From positions 1-5,033 of the forward strand of contig JANXZD010000114.1 of NCBI GenBank assembly GCA_025355705.1: a stretch of DNA of 5,033 nt, written 5' to 3'. The translations under genes were made by a program, and so were the position numbers. The notes beneath the pieces were generated by a model. It was given only the letters and a program-made list of their open reading frames with translations, was not told the origin of the DNA and searched no databases. Shown piece after piece: positions 1 through 5,033 of this stretch. Within the stretch, counting starts at the first letter, position 1. Each line of letters starts with the position of its first letter. This stretch comes from Bacteroidota bacterium. GTDB lineage: Bacteria > Bacteroidota > Ignavibacteria > UBA10030 > UBA8401.

Positions 1-747
1 CTGCGAAACACCCCGCGGACCATTTCTCTTCATCACAAAATATGCATCCATAATATTCAAATCAGGCTTACGATACGATGCAAAGTCTGCAATGCATTGA
101 TGAAGATCGTTCTTGTGCCACTCACCACGATTCCACACTACACCCATCAAATTCTTCATCGACATTGTTAATTTCGTTGACCCATGACTTTTCAGTATTG
201 GTACGTTAATAAAGACATCCGATTCTAAGATCAATTCGTGTACTTTCGCACTCGTTAAATTCTTTGCACCCTTTACGGAAATAGGATGATAATATCCTTC
301 GGTGTTACCCGGAACAATTTTTCCACCAGCATCTTTCACTGCCGCTTCAATTCCGCTGTTCTTATAACTTCTCTGCCAATTATCACACGTATTATCAAAT
401 ACAACAACTTCCTTCGCACCAGCTTGATAGCATTGTTTTACAATTTCTTCTACCAATTTTGGATTTGTATTCCCTGCACGCTCCGGTGTTACATCCCAGC
501 CGATATTCGGTTTCACAACAACACTCTGACCTTTTTTCACATATTTTCCAATACCGCCAAGTGCTTCTATACCTTTTGTGAACATCACATCGGGTTCCGC
601 TCCTTTTATTGCAACGAGGTCATAGGGAACCGATCCAGTTTGATTTGCGTATAAAAGATTTGGAGTCAACATATTTAATCCGGCAATATTAGCTCCGGTC
701 AATGCTGAAAAACCAATTCCATTTTTAAGAAATGTTCTACGATCCAT
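1..747 (-). CDS. Tat-exported DUF362 family protein (3' end outside window)
   Basis: The minus strand is open from an ATG at 747-745 to base 1, giving 249 residues with no stop; the C-terminus lies off the left edge. Residues 1-9 read MDRRTFLKN, a classic twin-arginine signal, followed by a Gly/Ala/Leu-rich stretch to about residue 34 (LLYANQ), so export across the inner membrane is expected. The body matches the DUF362 pattern: VVVKPNIGWD at 76-85, TNPKLVEEIV at 94-103, GAKEVVVFDN at 110-119, and the signature around 178-205 (VFINVPILKSHG, then LTMSMKNLMGVVW), followed by a conserved His (211) and LNIMDA near 230-235. A GGGAG Shine-Dalgarno sits 5 nt upstream of the ATG, which supports this start. 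DUF362 proteins have no settled function, and some carry ferredoxin-like iron-sulfur domains, which cannot be checked here. The gene is separated from the tRNA and xdh genes by a terminator, so it is probably transcribed alone. Confidence 0.9.
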   Translation of the reverse strand, partial: MDRRTFLKNGIGFSALTGANIAGLNMLTPNLLYANQTGSVPYDLVAIKGAEPDVMFTKGIEALGGIGKYVKKGQSVVVKPNIGWDVTPERAGNTNPKLVEEIVKQCYQAGAKEVVVFDNTCDNWQRSYKNSGIEAAVKDAGGKIVPGNTEGYYHPISVKGAKNLTSAKVHELILESDVFINVPILKSHGSTKLTMSMKNLMGVVWNRGEWHKNDLHQCIADFASYRKPDLNIMDAYFVMKRNGPRGVSQ

Positions 748-752
748 TCAAT

Positions 753-757
753 CTCCC
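753..757 (-). promoter_or_regulatory. Shine-Dalgarno site of the DUF362 gene
   Basis: GGGAG on the minus strand, separated by five bases (ATTGA) from the ATG at 747. It fixes the start codon directly before the twin-arginine signal. Confidence 0.6.
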
Positions 758-842
758 ACGTTATTTAATTTTTAAAAACTAATTTAATCAAAAACGAATT
801 GACACTAGATTATTAATTGGTGAGTGATTTTATTTTACCACA

Positions 843-851
843 AGTATAGCA
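843..851 (-). promoter_or_regulatory. candidate extended -10 promoter element for the DUF362 gene
   Basis: On the minus strand TGC-TATACT reads as an extended -10 element (TGn plus a 5/6 match to TATAAT). It would start transcription near 836 and leave a leader of roughly 90 nt before the DUF362 ATG. I see no convincing -35 box at the usual distance. The surrounding DNA is AT-rich, so a chance match is quite possible. Confidence 0.25.
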
Positions 852-860
852 CTTCAGATT

Positions 861-1290
861 ACAATATTTTATTCATTTAAAAAATCTATTCACATTTGCT
901 ATCCAAAAAGTAATCATAATATCAACAAAGTCGTTAACACTGGTTCGCTTATATCCATAAAAAGGTAGGTAATGATGGACACAACAGCAATATTGAAACA
1001 ATTACATTTTTTTGTTTAGACTTACAATCGGACATATTTGTCAGATATTTATTTCACACACGGGATACCGCATTGCAACAAAGAGTATCTTTGCATCCAC
1101 ATTCTCGCATTACTATTTTAACTAGTATGAATAATTTGGGAAGTGAAAATTTAGGATATCTGTTATCGGAGAAATGCTTATTCTTAATAGAGTTGAAGTG
1201 TATCCGATTTTTTCTTACAACCGCTCGAAACTTATTTTGTCTTCACTTTATCTTCCTTGTATTGGATATAATAAATTGAAGCACGTCTAT
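861..1290. other. AT-rich intergenic spacer without recognisable gene
   Basis: About 430 bp between the candidate DUF362 promoter and the tRNA-side terminator. The longest open stretch is a 68-codon frame on the plus strand (1073-1279) that begins with TTG, has no good ribosome binding site, shows no family motif, and has a composition that looks like translated AT-rich noncoding DNA. A 15-codon frame at 972-1019 follows a weak AGGTAGGT. I see no insertion-sequence ends, tandem repeats or second RNA gene. Confidence 0.5.
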
Positions 1291-1355
1291 AAAAAAAAAA
1301 CTGCCGATTGACATCAAAAACCTCCATGGTTTCTGACAATCATTCTGACAGTTTT
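1291..1355 (-). terminator. long intrinsic terminator downstream of tRNA-Thr
   Basis: Read on the minus strand, AAAACTG (1355-1349) pairs with CAGTTTT (1303-1297), GATTG (1341-1337) pairs with CAATC (1310-1306), and TCAGAAACC (1336-1328) pairs with GGTTTTTGA (1322-1314) across a five-base loop, ATGGA. The last stem is nine continuous pairs if one G-U is counted. The outer arm runs directly into ten consecutive Ts (1300-1291). This is the form of a Rho-independent terminator for transcripts coming leftward from the tRNA, about 42 nt after its 3' end. The G-U pair and the long T tract favour function on the minus strand, although a shorter T-rich stretch also follows on the plus side. The asymmetric internal loop (7 against 2 bases) and a 3-base bulge are unusual for a plain terminator. 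Confidence 0.75.
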
Positions 1356-1397
1356 AGTGTTTTTTGTCTATCGGGGTGAAAAAGTACCGAAATTTTG

Positions 1398-1470
1398 AGC
1401 TGGCAACGAGACTTGAACTCGTGACCTGCTGATTACGAATCAGCTGCTCTACCAACTGAGCTACGCCAGC
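1398..1470 (-). tRNA. tRNA-Thr (anticodon CGT)
   Basis: The minus strand folds as a complete cloverleaf of 73 nt. The acceptor is GCTGGCG/TGCCAGC (one G-U at the base), the D arm GCTC/GAGC with an AGTTGGTA loop, the anticodon stem GCTGA/TCAGC with loop TTCGTAA, the variable loop AGGTC, and the T arm ACGAG/CTCGT with loop TTCAAGT. The anticodon CGT lies at 1437-1435 and reads the threonine codon ACG. The discriminator base is T, and CCA is not encoded, so it must be added after transcription. It stands alone, with an intrinsic terminator just downstream. tRNA 3' ends are common integration sites, but I see no duplicated T-arm segment or integrase here. Confidence 0.96.
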
Positions 1471-1696
1471 GAAAAGCAAATAGTAAATAACCTGTGAAAA
1501 CGAATTAAATCACTCAACTGCGTTAATTGCCCTTCAATATAAGATTATTCTATCCTTCTACAAAATGATTTCTTGTAAAATTATTTGATGAAATGGTAAT
1601 TGTGTAGAATCATCAATTCTAAATTGATAACGACTATTTTGAGTTTTAATTTAGCATTTGATTTTTCGTCATTAAATTTTTCTCATTCGTTATAGA
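1471..1696. other. AT-rich spacer between xdhC end and tRNA-Thr
   Basis: This 226-bp stretch contains no open frame of note. It must carry the tRNA promoter, yet no clear -35/-10 pair can be picked out on the minus strand; TACTAT about 10 nt before the tRNA is only a weak -10 candidate. The one distinct structure is the small palindrome at 1612-1628. Confidence 0.5.
1612..1628. repeat. short perfect inverted repeat downstream of xdhC
   Basis: ATCAATT and AATTGAT are perfect complements around a three-base loop (CTA), about 70 bp past the xdhC stop. No T tract follows on the minus strand, so it is not a standard terminator. It could be an mRNA 3'-end stabiliser, a weak terminator, a protein-binding palindrome or chance, since it is almost entirely A/T. 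Confidence 0.4.
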
Positions 1697-2671
1697 TCAT
1701 AGTACTTTGCTCTTTTCGTTTTTTACTTTAACCAACTCTGCAGCGATACTGACAGCAATTTCTTCTGCTGTCGAACTTCCTATTTTCATTCCGATCGGAG
1801 CATATATTTTCTGATTACTAAGAAGTTTTTTTTCGGCTTCATTCAGCGAATTCTTTATTCGCTCGATCTTCGCTTCAACTCCCATAACCCCGACGTACAG
1901 AAGATGACGCGGAAGCAACTGCTGCAATGCAATCGTATCCGTAACAAAGTTTGATGTAACAATGGCTGCACAAGTCATTTTAGCATCAACTATATGAGAA
2001 CCAAGTTCTGAATATGGAGCAATTATTTTTTTATCTGCAAAAAAATTCGCTTGCAACATCGGCAGATCGTTTCGCTCGTCATAAATGAAAACGTAAAAAT
2101 CAAGAGTCTCCAATATGCGTGATAATGCATTACCAACATGTCCGCCGCCGATAATAAATACTGTAAACTCCGGTCCAATATTTTCTTCGTATATCCATTC
2201 GGTTGCCGAACTGCTTTGGAACTTTATTTGACGAGAATTTTTTCCTTCAGAATAAACAATCCCCTTTTCCGTTAGGGCAAGTTTTGACGCCGTATTGTTC
2301 ACAGTAGCATTGTAAATCGCTGTAATAACCGGAATGTCCTTATTGCTCAACGACAGTGCGCAATTGGTTTGCGAACCGGCGCATGAAAGTCCGGACGGTT
2401 CTCCATGTGCCGCATTCGGAGAATGGACTAAATAACGGATCTCACAAATGTTCTCATCATTCCTCAGCCGCTCGGAATATTGTTCGATCATAGTATATTC
2501 CATGACACCGCCGCCGATTGTTCCGTTGGTTCTTTTATCGGCAGTGAATGCTATTTTAAATCCACTTTTGCCGGGAGAACCTTTGACAGAATCAACAACA
2601 GTCAGCAGCAGCACACGTTCACCGGCAGATAAATGATCAAGAATAAATTTCCAGAATGCTTTATTTTTCAT
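1697..2671 (-). CDS. xdhC: XdhC family molybdenum cofactor maturation factor
   Basis: A complete 324-residue XdhC/CoxI protein. XdhC proteins bind molybdenum cofactor, protect its sulfurated form and deliver it to the XdhB apoenzyme in the cytoplasm. The N-terminal XdhC_CoxI domain is visible at about 24-105: VVDSVKGSPGKSG, then TNGTIGGGVMEY (48-59), then GLSCAGSQ with Cys97. The C-terminal Rossmann domain starts with FIIGGGHVG (172-180), includes a Tyr-Asp-Glu-Arg turn (197-200), then YVGVMG (259-264) and a family-typical end, YAPIGMKIGSSTAEEIAVSI (290-309). Two usual motifs are altered: CAG instead of CGG after Cys97, and GVEAK where GSRRK or a similar basic motif is common. The ATG lies six bases past the stop of the upstream membrane-protein gene and has no Shine-Dalgarno, so translation is probably coupled. 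Next to xdhB, the assignment is secure. Confidence 0.93.
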   Translation of the reverse strand: MKNKAFWKFILDHLSAGERVLLLTVVDSVKGSPGKSGFKIAFTADKRTNGTIGGGVMEYTMIEQYSERLRNDENICEIRYLVHSPNAAHGEPSGLSCAGSQTNCALSLSNKDIPVITAIYNATVNNTASKLALTEKGIVYSEGKNSRQIKFQSSSATEWIYEENIGPEFTVFIIGGGHVGNALSRILETLDFYVFIYDERNDLPMLQANFFADKKIIAPYSELGSHIVDAKMTCAAIVTSNFVTDTIALQQLLPRHLLYVGVMGVEAKIERIKNSLNEAEKKLLSNQKIYAPIGMKIGSSTAEEIAVSIAAELVKVKNEKSKVL

Positions 2672-2677
2672 AAAATT

Positions 2678-3166
2678 TTATTTAAACCACACTTGGCTCA
2701 TAGCATAATAAATTGCCATCACGCCGGAAAAAATTGAGCTGAAAAGAAATCTGCGATGCAGCGGAACTTTGTTTTGAATCAAATAATTGATTGTTACTGT
2801 TACAGGAATATTCATTGTAAAGGAATTGTAACTGACCCACAATAGATTCCACGAAAGTTGGAACGATTGACCGGAAAAGATTTGAACGAACGCCAAGTGT
2901 CTGGCAATCCACATCGGATTGAAATACAAGAGTGCTAGAATCGTTCGGCGTACACTCGCTTTCATTCCTTCCATCAAATGCGTATGAGTGTTGATCCAAT
3001 GGAAATAATTTGGAATCTCTAAAGAATAAAGTGTGCCGCCAATAATCGCCATTCCAATCATACGTTGAAATGAAAACGAATGGAGCAGCAACGCGGCAAT
3101 TGCATCTCCGGCTGCATAAATAAGCGCACTTTGCAGCGCATTACGTTTACTGAAGTGCAGGAGCAA
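2678..3166 (-). CDS. small four-helix membrane protein, Mpv17/PMP22-like
   Basis: 162 residues from TTG at 3166; an in-frame TTG at 3175 would add three. The 3166 start is chosen because AAGGAGG ends nine bases upstream of it but directly abuts the other TTG. No ATG occurs before residue 36, which would remove the first helix. Four hydrophobic segments are visible, at about 11-28, 35-52, 74-97 and 141-155. By eye it aligns with human MPV17: AAGDAIAALLL against its GLGDIISQQLV, an Arg opening helix 2, YFNPMW (81-86) near the FAP site, and a C-terminal Asn-(X)n-VPLHRR (134-139) against VPLHYR, followed by a helix ending in YYAMSQ. The usual length (about 170) also fits. The gene overlaps xdhB by 20 bp and precedes xdhC by six bases, so it belongs to the xdh operon. 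Mpv17 relatives are membrane channels of poorly defined substrate; a role in purine or metabolite passage is only a guess. It could also be an unrelated four-helix protein. Confidence 0.8.
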   Translation of the reverse strand: MLLHFSKRNALQSALIYAAGDAIAALLLHSFSFQRMIGMAIIGGTLYSLEIPNYFHWINTHTHLMEGMKASVRRTILALLYFNPMWIARHLAFVQIFSGQSFQLSWNLLWVSYNSFTMNIPVTVTINYLIQNKVPLHRRFLFSSIFSGVMAIYYAMSQVWFK

Positions 3167-5033
3167 GAGTTCCAACCTCCTTATACAATAAACACAACGC
3201 CCGTTCTGGTGTCATTGGTGCAACTGCCGGATACGATGTATTGGGACGGAATGCCTTGATGGCATTCAATAATGCGAAATATACGCCAATCCCGTACATG
3301 AATGGAGGTTCTCCAATTGCCTTGGAATTGAAAGGTGCAAATGGATTTTCAGAGTTTTCGAGAAAACTAACATTCATTTCTTTTGGAGCAAAATGAACAT
3401 CGGGGACTTTATAGGTTGAAAGTGCATCCGTTAACAATCTTCCATCGTTATTATAGATGATCTCCTCCATAGTCATCCATCCAATACCTTGCATAATTGC
3501 CCCTTCTGCCTGACTTAGATCGATTGCGGGCTGCAAACTTTTCCCGACGTCATGCACAACATTGACTGCGTCAATCACATATGTTCCACGAAGACAATCA
3601 AGTGTAACTTCAAAAAGAGCAGTCCCAAACACATGATATGCAAATGGATGACCTTTTGACGATCCACGATCGAAATATATTTTGGGCGTTGCATAAAAAT
3701 GCTGTGAAGTTAAACTGATCCTTGCACTGTTTGCTGCAGAAATCAATTTCGTCCACGTCCACTCTGTTTCTTTCCCATCGTTGTAGAGCTTTTCATCACG
3801 AATAACAATTTTAGTTGAATCAGATTGGTGAAACTGTTCTGCTGCAAATTTCGTTAATCGCTCGAGAAGAACATTACATGCCAATTGCGTTGCCATTCCA
3901 TTCAAATCTGCACCGCTGCTTGCCGCCGTTGGAGATGTATTTGCAACACGCGTTGTATTTGTCGATTCAAGTTTAATCCGTTCGGTGTTGATGGAAAATA
4001 TCTTTTGCGCGACGGAATGAATTTTCATATTCACCCCTTGTCCCATTTCGATTGCAGCCGTACTGATGCCGACACTGCCATCCGAATAAATATGAACAAG
4101 CGCACTCGCCTGATTCATCATGGTATTTGTGAACGAAATACCAAAACAGATCGGCATGATAGCAAATCCTTTTTTCTTCCACTCATTCGCACTGTTGAAA
4201 TCAGTCACTCTCTTTTTTATATCAGCAACGGATATTTTTTGTTCAAGCGAATTCCAGCATGGAATAGCCTGGCAACGTTCCGCGATCTGTCCGTACGGAA
4301 ATTCATCGCCGTTCTTCAAAAGATTTTTCTTTTGAATCAATGAGGGTTCCACATTCATCACTTCTGCTGCTTTAAAAATTGCCGCTTCAATCACGAATTT
4401 CCCTTGCGGTCCGCCAAATCCGCGAAATGCTGTGTTTGGCGGCAGATTTGTTCTGCAGCTGTAGCCAATTGCTTTAACATTCGGAATAAAATAACTATTC
4501 GTAGCGTGAAACAATGTCCGCTGTAACACTGCTGGAGAAAGATCTGCAGCAGCACCTCCGTTTTGGTAAAATGTCACTTCATACGCAAGAATAGTTCCAT
4601 CACTCTTCAATCCAATTTTGAAGTCTGATGAATATGGATGACGCTTTCCAGTCATTCTCATATCATCCTGACGATGCAGGATCATTTTTACTGGCCGGTT
4701 GAGTTTTGTGGCGGCAAGTGCACACATTGTTGCCCAAGGAGTTGCTTGATCTTCTTTTCCACCAAAACCGCCGCCAAGCCTCAGAACATCAACTTCAATT
4801 TTGTGCATCGGAATGTTGAGTACATTTGCAATTGTCCGCTGAACGGCTGTCGGACTTTGTGTTGAGGAAACTACTTTTATCCCACCTCCTTCAACAGGAA
4901 TTGCAAATGCTCCCTGTGTTTCGAGATACAAATGTTCCTGCCCGCCGGTTTCTGCAATTCCTTTAACCACAACATCACATTTCGACCACGTTGCATTAAT
5001 GTCACCAAGTTCAAACATTATGGGAGGAATGAG
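3147..5033 (-). CDS. xdhB: xanthine dehydrogenase molybdopterin-binding subunit XdhB (5' end outside window)
   Basis: 628 residues plus stop. The frame stays open to the right edge, and the residues before the first in-window Met (LIPPI) continue the family sequence, so that Met (codon at 5018) is internal. About 130 residues, mainly the a/b hammerhead domain, are missing compared with a usual length near 760. Counting from base 5033, the key residues of xanthine oxidoreductases are present: Gln32 in GGQEHLYLET (bovine Gln767), Glu94 in GGGFGGKED (Glu802), Arg204 in TAFRGFGGPQG (Arg880), Phe301 in FGISFT (Phe1009), the EMGQG loop at 329-333, and the catalytic Glu575 in AIGEPP (Glu1261). Glu802 and Arg880 equivalents favour purine hydroxylation over aldehyde oxidation. 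The cytoplasmic enzyme should oxidise hypoxanthine or xanthine at its Mo centre, passing electrons to FeS/FAD parts, presumably encoded just upstream. xdhC lies two genes downstream. Confidence 0.95.
   Translation of the reverse strand, partial: LIPPIMFELGDINATWSKCDVVVKGIAETGGQEHLYLETQGAFAIPVEGGGIKVVSSTQSPTAVQRTIANVLNIPMHKIEVDVLRLGGGFGGKEDQATPWATMCALAATKLNRPVKMILHRQDDMRMTGKRHPYSSDFKIGLKSDGTILAYEVTFYQNGGAAADLSPAVLQRTLFHATNSYFIPNVKAIGYSCRTNLPPNTAFRGFGGPQGKFVIEAAIFKAAEVMNVEPSLIQKKNLLKNGDEFPYGQIAERCQAIPCWNSLEQKISVADIKKRVTDFNSANEWKKKGFAIMPICFGISFTNTMMNQASALVHIYSDGSVGISTAAIEMGQGVNMKIHSVAQKIFSINTERIKLESTNTTRVANTSPTAASSGADLNGMATQLACNVLLERLTKFAAEQFHQSDSTKIVIRDEKLYNDGKETEWTWTKLISAANSARISLTSQHFYATPKIYFDRGSSKGHPFAYHVFGTALFEVTLDCLRGTYVIDAVNVVHDVGKSLQPAIDLSQAEGAIMQGIGWMTMEEIIYNNDGRLLTDALSTYKVPDVHFAPKEMNVSFLENSENPFAPFNSKAIGEPPFMYGIGVYFALLNAIKAFRPNTSYPAVAPMTPERALCLLYKEVGTLAPALQ
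3176..3182 (-). promoter_or_regulatory. strong Shine-Dalgarno inside the xdhB 3' end, for the membrane-protein gene
   Basis: AAGGAGG on the minus strand lies within the last codons of xdhB (Lys-Glu-Val) and nine bases before a TTG at 3166. It decides between the two possible TTG starts and shows that the overlapping frame is really translated. Confidence 0.7.

Noticed and set aside
286..654. Plus-strand 122-codon open frame
   Set aside because: It lies entirely opposite the DUF362 coding sequence, which has clear family motifs; it is a shadow frame.
972..1019. 15-codon plus-strand frame (MMDTTAILK...) after AGGTAGGT
   Set aside because: Too short to support, with no promoter or conserved context; the purine-rich string is a weak Shine-Dalgarno match expected by chance.
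1073..1279. Plus-strand 68-codon open frame in the intergenic spacer
   Set aside because: It starts with TTG without a convincing ribosome binding site, has no recognisable motif, and its residues look like translated AT-rich noncoding DNA.
1244..1325. Minus-strand 23-codon frame starting at ATG (1315-1313) behind GGAGG, inside the terminator hairpin
   Set aside because: Spacing is good, but the GGAGG and ATG are parts of the hairpin loop and stem and the peptide runs through the T tract as Phe-Phe-Phe, so the terminator explains the sequence better.
791..1516. AAAACGAATT repeated directly (791-800, 1497-1506) and TGAGTGATTT/AAATCACTCA inverted (821-830, 1507-1516), which could be ends of a small mobile element
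   Set aside because: Ten-base matches of this kind are expected about once by chance in nearly 1 kb of AT-rich spacer, the direct and inverted copies are not arranged as element ends with target duplications, and no transposase is present.
1627..1693. ATAACGA and TCGTTAT inverted repeat spanning the end of xdhC
   Set aside because: Only seven bases with a loop of over 50 bases in AT-rich DNA; not distinguishable from chance.
2682..2999. Minus-strand 105-codon frame overlapping the membrane-protein gene
   Set aside because: It is out of frame with the Mpv17-like gene and lacks motifs or a ribosome binding site, whereas the other frame has a strong Shine-Dalgarno and a coherent helix pattern.
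5016..5018. ATG at 5018 as the start of xdhB
   Set aside because: The frame stays open to the right edge with family-like residues, no Shine-Dalgarno precedes this ATG, and starting here would lose the N-terminal domain found in all XdhB proteins.

Overview
The window is AT-rich bacterial DNA. Every gene I can support lies on the minus strand, so transcription reads from right to left. The look of the proteins suggests a Bacteroidota, Ignavibacteriota or Chlorobi-type organism: a Tat-exported DUF362 protein, a molybdenum hydroxylase of the XdhB type, and an XdhC start without a Shine-Dalgarno sequence. This placement is an inference only, because the window contains no phylogenetic marker beyond one tRNA.

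Right half (1697-5033): a compact operon for a xanthine-dehydrogenase-type enzyme. It begins off the right edge with the molybdopterin-binding large subunit (xdhB, N-terminus missing). Next is a small four-helix membrane protein that by eye resembles the Mpv17/PMP22 family; its start overlaps the xdhB end by 20 bp and sits behind a perfect AAGGAGG. Six bases later comes xdhC, the maturation factor that protects the molybdenum cofactor and assists its sulfuration before insertion into XdhB. XdhB is the catalyst and XdhC its dedicated maturase. The membrane protein between them is the unexpected member and the best lead in the window.

Middle (748-1696): about 950 bp without a protein gene. It holds one tRNA-Thr with anticodon CGT at 1398-1470. 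Some 42 nt downstream of it is a long, mostly paired hairpin ending in a ten-T tract, a good intrinsic terminator. The rest is AT-rich spacer with an extended -10 candidate and one small perfect hairpin.

Left edge (1-747): the first 249 residues of a Tat-signal DUF362 protein. Its 3' end lies outside the window, and no functional link to the xdh operon is visible.
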